In this document: positions 17,245-26,361 of the stretch, piece by piece
How the letters are laid out: every line of letters begins with the position of its first letter
Numbering within the stretch: the first letter of the stretch is position 1
Source: Furfurilactobacillus milii
Lineage (GTDB): Bacteria > Bacillota > Bacilli > Lactobacillales > Lactobacillaceae
Direction of reading: 5' to 3'
Length of the DNA: 64,000 bases
Assembly (NCBI RefSeq): GCF_009863985.1
Contig: NZ_WEZT01000004.1
Location: forward strand, 97,648-161,647
The notes under the pieces: generated by a model
Told to the model about the DNA's origin: nothing
Database searches by the model: none
Seen by the model: the letters and a program-made list of their open reading frames with translations, nothing else
Position numbers and translations under genes: made by a program

Positions 17245-19335
17245 TTAGTCCAGTTTAGGTTCTTTCCAGTCAGGGTTTGGCCAGTATTCGAGACCAAGCG
17301 AGCTGATGATGGCTAGAATCGCAAAACTAATGAATAACAGTTGATATTGTTTGCTAGAAATAATCGGCGTATTAAACACATTTAATACGTGGTAGAGCAG
17401 GTAACGGTGGGGATGTCCGCTGATTGCGTGAGTTGACAGCGGTAAGTACGGACTAGCAGTAGCCGGAATGTACAACGGTTGGTTGGTCCGGTTCGTGATC
17501 CGTAACGTGTAAGTGCCGGGATCTTGTAGCGTGTTTGCTGTTCCGGCATCGACGTCCAATGACGACCACTGGTAAACGGTTTGCCGATTCATGCGCAATC
17601 CAACCGAGAAGTTTTCCGATTGACTGGCCACATCAGGTAAATTCAACTGACTAAATGGTCGTTTGGCAACAATCTTCTCAGAAAGCGAGTGATGTGGCGT
17701 TAGTTTAATCGCGTCATGCTGTGCGTAGTTGGACACCATCTGTGAGGAGACCGTTTGTGTTTGGACCACAGGAGTGGCGACCAACGGCTGGCGATTGTGA
17801 TGATCGGCATAACCTAAACCGATGGCAAAAATGAGCAAAGTGACAATTCCAGTCCATGTCCGGCCACGTTCACCATACGCGGGATGAGCGAAGAACTGCT
17901 GCAACAGATCGCTGATATCATGCAATCCGGTGGCCGCCATCATGAACAGGAAGGGAAAGGTAACGTATGCGTAATGAGCATCAACTGTCCAGAACAGCAT
18001 GTGCATCCCATAAATCCCTAGGACGATTAATTCATAAAACAATACTTGATTACGACGAGGAGATAACATTTCAAACACAGACCCGATCAGCATGGCGCCT
18101 AAAACAGTGATATAAACGATTTGCGTTAAATTGACTAGTAAGAATTGTAATTTGTTTTTGTGTTCCTGATAGAAACTTGGCTGTTTGAAAAACTGATTTG
18201 GTGATTGGAACATCCCTAAGTTACCGGTGGACCACATCGTCATGGTCTTTTGGTAACTTTGCTTGATGATTCCCCAAACGCCAGCGTCTTGAAGTCGGTC
18301 GGACAGAATTTTGTGTGTCGCTTTAATATTTTCTTTGCGACCGTGACCACTCATTGCTTGAGCGTCATGCTCGTTGAAGCGGCCTTCGCTGTCCTGATTC
18401 AACCCCATGGCCGTCCAAGCGGAGGTCGGTAGGGTTTTGGTTTGGTTGACGTGGTAACCATAGTGTGACTGAACAGCATGACTGACGCCAACGCCGGCCA
18501 ACCAAATTGCGGCAAACACAACTAGGCCAATCAAGCCGCGGACAACAGATGTTCGATTAATCCGAGCGGCTAATAGCCAATAAATCAAAATGGCAATTGG
18601 CACAATAAGTAGGTTAGGTTTGATTAAATAACCGATTGTGAAAGTTACACCTAGTAATGCAGCGTACCCGGCTTTAGACAGCGGTTGTTGTCGTGAAAAG
18701 TAACGATTAAGAAAAACGACCATCATCAGCGGAATAACAACTGCAACCGAATCAACGTAGAAGTTGAGCGCAAACCAGTAAAAAGGTGCAAAACTGGCAG
18801 CAAGAATGGCAAACATCGCTGCTGAACTGGCAGCCACATAACGACGAATTAAGCGCCAACTCATGATCAAAGTAAAGTCGATCAAGATGAAATTCAGAAC
18901 GTTCAGCACATAGCCTGTGGCGACGGCTGAATGAACATGAAACAACTCAATGATCCAGGTGAGGAAAATCGTCAGGTTAACATTATGTGGATACCAAGCG
19001 AAATAGCTAAACCAATGATGTGAACCATTGGCTAAATTTAACGCTTGCAAACGCATTAATGCAGGGTCTGTATTGCCGATGCCGACGAAGTGAAAGGCTA
19101 AATACACCTGAACAGCCACAGCAATGACGAGTACCACCGTGCTGACCCAATTGGCCACTTTTGCGGAAGCACGACCCAGCCACATATTAATCACGACCAT
19201 GAAAACCCCGATGGTGAGTGACATGAAAAATAAACTTGAAGGTTGAAGCCACAGGGCCTGACCAAAGTCGCCTGATTGACGAGCTAAGGCCGTGAAAAAA
19301 ATAACGCCAAAAATGATGGCGGTGATGGCGGCCAC
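17245..19335 (-). CDS. Polytopic membrane protein, GT-C glycosyltransferase-like
   Basis: About 696 residues: roughly 12 membrane segments in residues 1-490 and 670-690, and an external domain between them. The first large loop has FAWYPHNVNL, in the place where GT-C (PMT/ArnT-like) enzymes carry their acidic catalytic loop, and there is a conserved-looking IKPNLL. It probably transfers a sugar from a lipid-linked donor to a cell-surface acceptor; the acceptor is unknown. Start is uncertain. GTG 19335 has no binding site nearby, whereas GGGAGG stands 8 bases before an in-frame ATT at 19359 and would add the plausible basic N-terminus IQIALRRT. Confidence 0.75.
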   Translation of the reverse strand: MAAITAIIFGVIFFTALARQSGDFGQALWLQPSSLFFMSLTIGVFMVVINMWLGRASAKVANWVSTVVLVIAVAVQVYLAFHFVGIGNTDPALMRLQALNLANGSHHWFSYFAWYPHNVNLTIFLTWIIELFHVHSAVATGYVLNVLNFILIDFTLIMSWRLIRRYVAASSAAMFAILAASFAPFYWFALNFYVDSVAVVIPLMMVVFLNRYFSRQQPLSKAGYAALLGVTFTIGYLIKPNLLIVPIAILIYWLLAARINRTSVVRGLIGLVVFAAIWLAGVGVSHAVQSHYGYHVNQTKTLPTSAWTAMGLNQDSEGRFNEHDAQAMSGHGRKENIKATHKILSDRLQDAGVWGIIKQSYQKTMTMWSTGNLGMFQSPNQFFKQPSFYQEHKNKLQFLLVNLTQIVYITVLGAMLIGSVFEMLSPRRNQVLFYELIVLGIYGMHMLFWTVDAHYAYVTFPFLFMMAATGLHDISDLLQQFFAHPAYGERGRTWTGIVTLLIFAIGLGYADHHNRQPLVATPVVQTQTVSSQMVSNYAQHDAIKLTPHHSLSEKIVAKRPFSQLNLPDVASQSENFSVGLRMNRQTVYQWSSLDVDAGTANTLQDPGTYTLRITNRTNQPLYIPATASPYLPLSTHAISGHPHRYLLYHVLNVFNTPIISSKQYQLLFISFAILAIISSLGLEYWPNPDWKEPKLD

Positions 19336-19457
19336 TGTGCGGCGTAATGCAATTTGAATGATGGTAACCTCCCAATGATTCCAGTTAAATATATTCTACC
19401 CATCCTGACAAATGAATGCTATACAAAGGTCAGCCAAATATGAGCATTTATTTATTA

Positions 19458-19502
19458 AAACACCGCCTAATAGCACTGTTTAGTGTTATTAGGCGGTGTT
19501 TA
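19458..19502. terminator. Terminator hairpin
   Basis: AAACACCGCCTAATA / TATTAGGCGGTGTTTA downstream of the polyprenyl synthase gene (minus strand). Confidence 0.85.
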
Positions 19503-19520
19503 TGACATTCTTGTTATTTT

Positions 19521-20495
19521 TTAAGCGTGCCGAACTAAAAGTTGTGAGACAAGAGCAGTCAATTGAGTTGCCAATGGTTCGGGCAAGGTAGCAATAAGTG
19601 ATCGCGCTTTTTCTGTGTATTGTTGCGCCAATTGTTCCGCACGCTTCGGGCCGTTTGAGTCGATGACGCGTTGAGTGATTGTTTGGATAGCGTCATCACT
19701 AAGGTGTTGCTGATCTTGAAGGCGTTGTGCAAACCAGTCTGGTTCGTTTTGGCTTGCGAGAATAAGTGGCAGGGTGAACACGCCTTCCCGTAAATCATGG
19801 CGAACTGGTTTTGTCGCTGTTGACGGATTAGCGACATAATCTAAAATGTCATCCCTAATTTGATAGGCCATCCCCAGCGCAATCCCAATTTGCTGAGCCA
19901 CTTTGGCCTCACTTGACGTTCCTTTGCTGATGGCAACGCCGAATTTCATCGCGAAACCGAATAAACGGGCTGTTTTCCCCTCGATCTCTGTTAAATAATC
20001 AGTCACTGTTGGTTGCGGATCAAAGTTTAAAGCGAGCTGGTTGAGCTCACCGGCTAAAATAAACCGCATAATATCATTAGCCGACTGAATTTCCGCATGA
20101 CTATCTGTAGCTTTCAAAATTTCATCGAAGTAACTGGTAAACAGAAAATCACCTGTGTAGATGGCGGTTTTATTGCCATGGCGAACTTGTAAAGTTGGCT
20201 GACCATGACGTAGCTCAGCATCATCCAGCACGTCATCGTGAATCAAAGTTGCTACGTGTAACAGTTCGATGGCTGCCGCCGCTGCTCGCTGTCGTTTGGC
20301 ATCCTGAACAGGCCCCAACTGTGCGAACATGTAAAATAACCCAGGTCGCAACAGTTTGCCGCCACTGGTGAGTAAGCCAGTGACTTGCTGATCAATTTCG
20401 GCATTTCCAGAATGAACCGTTGTTGCGAGGTACTGTGTCAGATCATTTAGTTTTCTATTGATGGTCGGAAATTGTTGCCAAAGTGCGTGCACCAT
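19521..20495 (-). CDS. hepT: Polyprenyl diphosphate synthase (heptaprenyl synthase component II-like)
   Basis: A trans-prenyltransferase that extends allylic diphosphates with IPP to make the menaquinone side chain. The first aspartate-rich motif HDDVLDD and the second IRDDILD are both present, with the FQLRPGL-like KLLRPGL near residue 53. About 324 residues, normal for the family. I prefer ATG 20495 because the GAGAGG box directly abuts the ATG at 20507. It is divergent from menA across 200 bases, forming a quinone-building pair that serves cytochrome bd. Confidence 0.9.
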   Translation of the reverse strand: MVHALWQQFPTINRKLNDLTQYLATTVHSGNAEIDQQVTGLLTSGGKLLRPGLFYMFAQLGPVQDAKRQRAAAAAIELLHVATLIHDDVLDDAELRHGQPTLQVRHGNKTAIYTGDFLFTSYFDEILKATDSHAEIQSANDIMRFILAGELNQLALNFDPQPTVTDYLTEIEGKTARLFGFAMKFGVAISKGTSSEAKVAQQIGIALGMAYQIRDDILDYVANPSTATKPVRHDLREGVFTLPLILASQNEPDWFAQRLQDQQHLSDDAIQTITQRVIDSNGPKRAEQLAQQYTEKARSLIATLPEPLATQLTALVSQLLVRHA

Positions 20496-20701
20496 ATTGG
20501 TGAACATCCTCTCTGTGTAAAACGGTCATTAAACCGCATTATGTAAATTAGTTTAGTTAGAATTGGTGAAATGAACTTGGCAACATGCCCTGACGTGGGC
20601 ATAATGAAAGTATCGAACTAACTATTTTTCATGCTACAGAATCGATGAAAACTTGTCAACGAAAGGCTTTGCGCCATACTAAAATGTTTTGAGGGGTCAA
20701 A

Positions 20702-21622
20702 ATGAAACCAAAAGTATTTCTTGAATTTGTTGAATTTCAATCATTAGTTGCCAGTGTGTTGCCATTTACGTTAGGGCTACTGTACGTTTGGTACAACTAC
20801 CATGCCTTTAATCTCTTACATAGTGTGCTCTTTTTTATTGTGATCGAGCTGATGCACATGGCCGTAAATGCCAATGACAATACTCAGGATTTCGTGCACG
20901 CAAAGGACGAGAAAACGTTTAAACAACTAACAAACGTCGTGGGTCACTATCACATTTCACTTCGGCTGGCGATCACGGTTATTGTGAGCTTGTCTGCTAG
21001 CGCCGCGATTATTGGTTTTGGCCTGCTGAAATTGACGTGGGGCTCAAGTAGTTGGATTTTCTTGGGGATGGGGATCATTGGCTTCCTCGTTGGCTATTTT
21101 TACGCTGGTGGACCGCTCCCAATTTCGAATACGCCATTTGGCGAGCTGTTTTCGGGCGTCACCATGGGATATGTGATCATGTTGGCAGCTGTTTATGTTA
21201 ATTTAGCGCCAGCTCAGCAATTGTCATGGTCCCTTGCTGGCAACGTTTTACTGGCCTCAGGACTGGCTGTGTTTGCCATTGGTAATTTAATGTTGGCCAA
21301 CAATCTGTGTGATTACGGAGAAGATAAACTAAATGAGCGGCGGACAATTGTGGTTTTGCTGGGGCAGCGTGTTATGTTGTGGGCATGGAATATTGGCTAT
21401 GCGTTGGGATATGTTTGCATGGTTGCTGCTGTGCTAGTTGGTACGCTACCTAAACTGACACTATTAGCGTTATTAATTGTGCCAGTCGTCATCAAAAACA
21501 ACCGGCAGTTTGGCGCTGTGATGGTTAAATCGAAAAGTTTTGTATTAGCGGTTAAGAATTGTATTCTCATCACCATTTCGTTTGCTTTAGCGATGGGGAT
21601 TGGCATTATCTTTCATCTATAA
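20702..21622 (+). CDS. menA: UbiA-family prenyltransferase, MenA type (1,4-dihydroxy-2-naphthoate prenyltransferase)
   Basis: A 306-residue membrane protein with about eight helices. The two acidic UbiA motifs are visible: NANDNTQDFVHAKD near residue 58 and NLCDYGEDKLNERRT near residue 200. It joins a polyprenyl chain to DHNA to give demethylmenaquinone. The neighbouring polyprenyl synthase supplies the chain. No men genes for the naphthoate head group are in the window, so the organism may scavenge DHNA, as some lactic acid bacteria do; that point is inference. GAGGGGTCAAAATG sets the start. Confidence 0.88.
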   Translation: MKPKVFLEFVEFQSLVASVLPFTLGLLYVWYNYHAFNLLHSVLFFIVIELMHMAVNANDNTQDFVHAKDEKTFKQLTNVVGHYHISLRLAITVIVSLSASAAIIGFGLLKLTWGSSSWIFLGMGIIGFLVGYFYAGGPLPISNTPFGELFSGVTMGYVIMLAAVYVNLAPAQQLSWSLAGNVLLASGLAVFAIGNLMLANNLCDYGEDKLNERRTIVVLLGQRVMLWAWNIGYALGYVCMVAAVLVGTLPKLTLLALLIVPVVIKNNRQFGAVMVKSKSFVLAVKNCILITISFALAMGIGIIFHL

Positions 21623-21798
21623 TTGAATGATTGAAGCTTTAGTATTGAGACAAATAAGTGCGTAGGGGGTGACTTGTCGGCCGTACAAACTGAAAGTCAT
21701 TAATTTTTTCTTAGCCACATCGCTAAAGTTAGCACGGATCATCAACTTTGTGATTTAATGACAATTAAACGCAATTAACAGAGTAAAGGACGGTTGGT

Positions 21799-22482
21799 GT
21801 GTCAAAAAAGCGACGAAAAATTAATTGGCGTCGTCGAATGAAGCGCTTTAGGCGAGCACTAAAGGGCTTTTTTGTCTATCGCGGTCATTTGCGTTGGTTC
21901 AACACGCTGTTAACGGCACTGACGATTTTGATTATTGCGCTTGCGTTTGGTGGCGTTGGCAAACGGGTGTTAGTGCCTGCTGGACAATCTTCACAGATTG
22001 ACGAAACGACAAAACAGCATCGGCAATTCATTAATCAAGTGGCGCCATACGCACAACAACTGCAACAACGGACACATGTGCTGGCCAGTTTACAAATTGC
22101 CCAAGCAATCCTTGAATCTGATTGGGGCGAATCGACGTTAGCCAGCCAATATCACAATTATTTTGGTGTTAAGGCAGGACAGGATGAACCGGGGGTTGTC
22201 TTAAGTACATTAGAGTATGTTAATGACCACTATGAAACAGTTAATGCCCGGTTTAGAACGTATCCGAACTGGCAAGCGTCATTTGCAGCGCACGCGCAGC
22301 TGTTTGTTAATGGTGTCGATTGGAATCCAAACAAGTATAGCGACGTTCTTGCTGCTACAGATTATCGCTCGGGCGCCGCAGCCTTGCAAAAGGACGGGTA
22401 CGCAACCGATCCAGGATATACTAGCAAAATAGTTACAATTATTGAAAAATATCATTTAAATCGTTTTGATCAATCTAATTGA
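21799..22482 (+). CDS. Membrane-anchored GH73 N-acetylglucosaminidase (LytG/FlgJ-like)
   Basis: A 227-residue type II membrane protein: very basic N-terminus (residues 1-33), one membrane helix (about 38-58) and a GH73 domain. The catalytic Glu lies in AQAILESDWGES; the downstream HNYFGVKAG and the C-terminal GYATDPGYTSKI are typical of bacterial peptidoglycan glucosaminidases. It cleaves glycan strands during wall turnover. GTG start with AAAGGA upstream. Monocistronic. Confidence 0.9.
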   Translation: MSKKRRKINWRRRMKRFRRALKGFFVYRGHLRWFNTLLTALTILIIALAFGGVGKRVLVPAGQSSQIDETTKQHRQFINQVAPYAQQLQQRTHVLASLQIAQAILESDWGESTLASQYHNYFGVKAGQDEPGVVLSTLEYVNDHYETVNARFRTYPNWQASFAAHAQLFVNGVDWNPNKYSDVLAATDYRSGAAALQKDGYATDPGYTSKIVTIIEKYHLNRFDQSN

Positions 22483-22585
22483 TTGTGCACTTATCAGGCG
22501 AACAACTTGTCATTCTGGGCCGGTTCACCTACACTAAGTGCATTAATAATCAAAAATTTGAATTAGATACAGAGGAGACTGTGCC

Positions 22586-23776
22586 GTGACGGGAAATGTT
22601 TTATACCCTGGTGATACGCTGGGCATTATTGGAAATAGTTCAAACGGACCATTATTAGTAAATGCAGCCCGCCGTGTAGGGCTCAATGTGGCCGCCTACA
22701 CCTCAGAAACCAACAGTGAAATTGCAAGTCTAGCCGACGCAGTGTTTACCGGCGCGTTTGACAACAAGCAACGTTTACAGGCGTTTGCAGAAAATTGTGA
22801 TGTGGTCACTTACGAGTCTGAACATGTGCCCAGTGAGGTGATTGCGTTTATTGCCCAGTTTACAAAAGTGCCACAGGGATCTGACACCTTGGCGATGATG
22901 CAGGATCGTTCATTAGAACGCGCCTTTTTTGAAGGGCTCAACATCAATATCCCACCATATGCCACGATTATTGAACTGGATGACATTTACGCTTCGGCAG
23001 CCTCAATCGGTTATCCAGCCGTGTTGAAGCCAATGCAAAAGGGAATTGAACAAGAACAGCAGTTAACCATTCGTTCACAGGCTGATGTGCCATTGGCCGC
23101 AGATATGTTGCAGCATGGCCCGCATATTTTGGAGGCTACAATTCCCAATGCTCAGGAAATTTCTGTGTTGGTGGTCAAGGGCTATCCACAAGAAAATGAA
23201 CTGGCTGATCAGATCCGGCTGTTTCCAATTATTGAAACCAATTATCAACAAGGACGTTTGATGCGCGCAATTGCGCCAGCACGAATTTCAGATGATATTA
23301 ATGATGAAATTAAACGGATTACGCAAACGGTCGCTCACAATGTCGATTACTATGGTGTGTTTCAGTTAAGCTTTATGATTACGGACACCGGCAACCTCTT
23401 TCTCCGTGATTTGACGCCGGCGATGGATCGGTCCGGCTTAGTATTTGATAAGGCGGCTAACATCACGATGTTTGAAGCGCATTTGCATGCAATCGCCGGC
23501 TTACCATTGGCCATTCCGAAGCAGTACATGGCCACGGTTTTGGCATCTTTTGACGATGAACAGCTCAATGCCATTCGCACACAGTGGATTATCAAATCTA
23601 ATTGGGAATTTGTGTTCTACCATAAAAGTGGTCGGTTGATTTCCCCTGCCGCGGGGCATGTGTTGATTCAAGCTTCAACAGTTCAAGATGCTTTGAATCA
23701 GTTGTCGGCAACAACGATTTGGGATCCTGCACGGCCAGTGGCGCCAGCACCGAGTCGATTAGACAAAAATAAATAG
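22586..23776 (+). CDS. PurK-like ATP-grasp protein, probably diverged function
   Basis: A 396-residue protein with the PurK layout: N-terminal Rossmann-like domain (GIIGNSSNGPLL), VVTYESEHVP, central ATP-grasp and C-terminal domain. Key PurK motifs are eroded. The glycine-rich loop normally reading RxGGYDGKGQ is PMQKGIEQEQQL, and the NEIAPRPHNSGHW signature is replaced by LRDLTPAMDRSGLVF. A single gene, GTG start after GAGGAG, not in a pur operon. It may be a non-catalytic or repurposed relative rather than N5-carboxyaminoimidazole ribonucleotide synthase. Confidence 0.75.
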   Translation: MTGNVLYPGDTLGIIGNSSNGPLLVNAARRVGLNVAAYTSETNSEIASLADAVFTGAFDNKQRLQAFAENCDVVTYESEHVPSEVIAFIAQFTKVPQGSDTLAMMQDRSLERAFFEGLNINIPPYATIIELDDIYASAASIGYPAVLKPMQKGIEQEQQLTIRSQADVPLAADMLQHGPHILEATIPNAQEISVLVVKGYPQENELADQIRLFPIIETNYQQGRLMRAIAPARISDDINDEIKRITQTVAHNVDYYGVFQLSFMITDTGNLFLRDLTPAMDRSGLVFDKAANITMFEAHLHAIAGLPLAIPKQYMATVLASFDDEQLNAIRTQWIIKSNWEFVFYHKSGRLISPAAGHVLIQASTVQDALNQLSATTIWDPARPVAPAPSRLDKNK

Positions 23777-23807
23777 AAAAAACAGGCCAGAACCGCTAGT
23801 CTATATC

Positions 23808-23855
23808 AAAAAGCATCAATAATCTGAAGTTTGGTTTCAGATTATTGATGCTTTT
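23808..23855. terminator. Terminator between convergent genes
   Basis: Long hairpin AAAAGCATCAATAATCTGAA / TTCAGATTATTGATGCTTTT. Confidence 0.9.
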
Positions 23856-23926
23856 CCCGTATTCTAAGGTCCAACGAAACATTAAATTTAGGTTCTGGAT
23901 TTTTAGGAACTCCATGAAAATTTTAT

Positions 23927-25677
23927 TTATTTCATGAAGTGAAGATCTTTGACATATTGTTTTCCAGCGACTAGGTCATACTGAATGAGTTTATAGTCGT
24001 TGAGCAAACGCTTTTGAGAAGCAGTTAATTTTGAAGAACTGACACGTTGACTATTCTTATTTACCATCAAGCCGTCTGCTGATTCTTCATTATCCATTGC
24101 AGTTGCAGGCAGCTTATCAGCAACATTCGTGATTAAGGCATAATAGGGCGAAACTTTTTGATTCATTTGTCTCAGCGCTAAAGCGGTAAATACATTTGGA
24201 CTGATGACTTGTGTATGTTTTGTTTGCTTGCCATAGCTGTACCCGTGTTCTCGCGCATATTTATTGCTGTAAATGAAATAGTCAGTTTCGTGAAGTGGAA
24301 TGTAGTATTTATTTATATCATCACCAGAATACAAACCAGCTAAATGGTCGCCATACCACAAAACGGTAATAGGTCGATTTATTTTATCTAGTTTGTCTAA
24401 AAAAGTCTTTGTAAACTCATCGGTCAAGTGGATACCTTCGATATAGTGGTTGATCTCTGTCTTATTATATTTAGCGGCCTTGCCGTTTGCTCTGTAGTTG
24501 TAATGATAATACTTATCGGTGAAGGGAAGGTGATTCTGCATCGTAACAAGACTAATAAATTGACCACTTTGTTGAGCATTTAATTGTGACATAACTTGAT
24601 CATAGGCTTGATCATCTCCGATTAAATCACTTTTTTGGATTTTTTTATTGTAGGTTAGTTTATTTTTTCCTGTGCCCTCAGTATTTTTGAACGTTTGAAA
24701 ACCAAATTTTTTATAAACCTGTGTCCGTCTGTAAAAACTACCTGTATAACTGTGAATTGCGTTCCTACGTTGAAAAAGGTCGACGACGGAACGTAGTCTT
24801 GGTTGGGAACTAGCTGTGTGAAGGGGACTGTTAAGCTAGAGGCAAAGAACGGTAAGTTAAGGCTGGTGTCGGTCATATATTCCATATTGGCAGTGCCACC
24901 TCCATACCCAGAACTGAGCATTAATCCGGACGTACTTGATTGTTTCGTTGTAAGAATGTTTTGTATTGGATTCTTGTTAACACTCATGTTAGGCACCCGA
25001 GAAGGGTTAGAAAAGCTTTCACTCAAGATATAAATTAAAGTTTGCTTGTTAATATTTTTATTTTTTCTATGAATATTTATTTTTTTTGATTCTTTCTTGT
25101 ATCGTTGAACTATTGATTTAATTTTTGCTTCACTATAATCATTTGGTTTATCCATAACTGTGACTTGCAGGTTACTAGCGAACAACATAATTGGCCCATT
25201 TCTTTTCGCACCGGTAACCGGATCCCAAAAGTCCGGATCAATATCAAAGGCTCTTGAAATTTTATTGGCTAATGTATTTTGTGAATTAATTTGGAAGAAT
25301 CCAGTGACGATAAAGACCATGCAAATGACACTTAGTAGTCGGACACCCAAGACTAACAAGCTATTTGAAAATTTAATTGGATGTTTTCTCTCTAACCAGA
25401 TTGTGAAAGAAATTAGCATCAAAATGCATACGACAATTAAAATTACTAACCAGATAGAAATCATGTTTGTAACTTCGCCTGCATTTGTTGCCAGTGCGAT
25501 ATCACTCGGCAAAAATGGTTCTTGGCGGTAAATCATCTTTTCATGATTTATAAAGCCAAAGAGAAGAACAGAGATTAAAAATAGTGTATTAGCCGTCCAA
25601 AAGCGGCCAATAATTGACCATAACGACAAAAGGAAAAAAGATAAGAAAATGAAGGTTGCTAGTGCAACTTTTTTGTT
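23927..25677 (-). pseudogene. LTA synthase-like phosphoglycerol transferase, 3' part, frameshifted and split by the gad block
   Basis: The larger part of an alkaline-phosphatase-superfamily membrane enzyme of the LtaS kind. It has membrane helices, then an external domain with ILSESFSNP (catalytic region), SGYGGGTANMEY, SLVTMQNHLPF and WYGDHLAG. Two lesions are visible. The 5' end stops at an IS30-like terminal repeat at 25678, while the missing first 44 codons lie at 31101-31234. A one-base loss near 24761-24768 shifts the frame after FFNVGT; shifting frame there restores AIHSYTGSFYRRTQVYKKFGF and then the C-terminal part. The intact gene would have encoded about 627 residues. Confidence 0.85.
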
Positions 25678-25790
25678 CTTGAATTGTCAAATTAAGTGCA
25701 ACACTACATTAAAGAATATTTCATAAGGCGTTTTCCATCCGAGACATTTACGGGGACGATTATTCATTTGTTCTGCCAGCTCCTAAAAGA
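25678..25790 (-). mobile_element. Left end of an IS30-family element with transposase C-terminus remnant
   Basis: Bases 25678-25770 are identical to 30908-31000. On the minus strand they encode an IS30 transposase tail ([20 protein letters not shown]...), interrupted upstream by a stop at the sequence cat-ctt-ttag. The outer repeat CTTGAATT...AAGTGCAACACTA is the partner of the right end at 31100, matching at 25 of 29 positions. The interior of the IS is deleted. Confidence 0.8.
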
Positions 25791-25816
25791 TGGGTTTGTG
25801 GTAAACACCATTTTAA

Positions 25817-26197
25817 AGGAAGCTGATCTTTTTTGTCCGAACAGCGTTCGGATTAATTTTACAATCTACCGTTAATCATAATTTTTGTAGACATGTTGAA
25901 GTTTCGTCAGGATATTCTCAACTTTCAGATTTTGTCCTAGATTGTATTAACTTAATCGTACAGGGAATGACGAGAAAAGTATCTGTTAATGGCGCAGATT
26001 CTTTTGGATCAGGGAAGGACTTATCAGTATTAGAATATGGACTTCAGGGTGTCATCATGAATTGGTTTAGAGATGGGCTTCGGGAAAATCCGACGCTATT
26101 GATAGATGGTGCGGCCAATTTTACAGAAGAACAATTGGAAATTCTGTTACGTGATAGTCAATGTGTAGACAAATCCGACAAAGTGTCTGGATGTTAG
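25817..26197 (+). pseudogene. Regulator remnant, TetR C-terminal domain-like
   Basis: An open frame of 127 codons with no plausible start at its 5' end. The translated stretch is helical, and VLEYGLQGVIMNWFRDGLREN resembles the ligand-domain end of TetR/DhaS-type regulators. The DNA-binding N-terminus is absent; the sequence upstream runs into the decayed IS30 end. ATG 25967 would give only 76 residues. Most likely the residue of a regulator gene cut when the IS deletion formed. The TetR assignment is moderate. Confidence 0.5.
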
Positions 26198-26261
26198 TCA
26201 TAAGTGCGTATATGTCTATGTTATGAATTCGCTTTCAGAAATATGCTCACTGTGTAATAAG

Positions 26262-26287
26262 AGCACGAAATCAATCAAACGTGCTTT
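26262..26287 (+). terminator. Weak hairpin before gadC
   Basis: AGCACG / CGTGCTTTT with a 13-base loop. It could end a transcript from the regulator remnant or act as an attenuator in the gadC leader. It argues against translation of the region 26281-26361. Confidence 0.3.
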
Positions 26288-26361
26288 TGAAATATTCGGA
26301 AGTTGATGAGGAGCAACATTTATCCGGATATTTAAACAAACACAGAAAGGATGTTCTTAAA

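Noticed and set aside
26281-26361. An in-frame 27-codon extension of gadC to GTG 26281
   Set aside because: No ribosome box, it overlaps a small hairpin, and the GTG at 26362 gives the usual GadC length and start.
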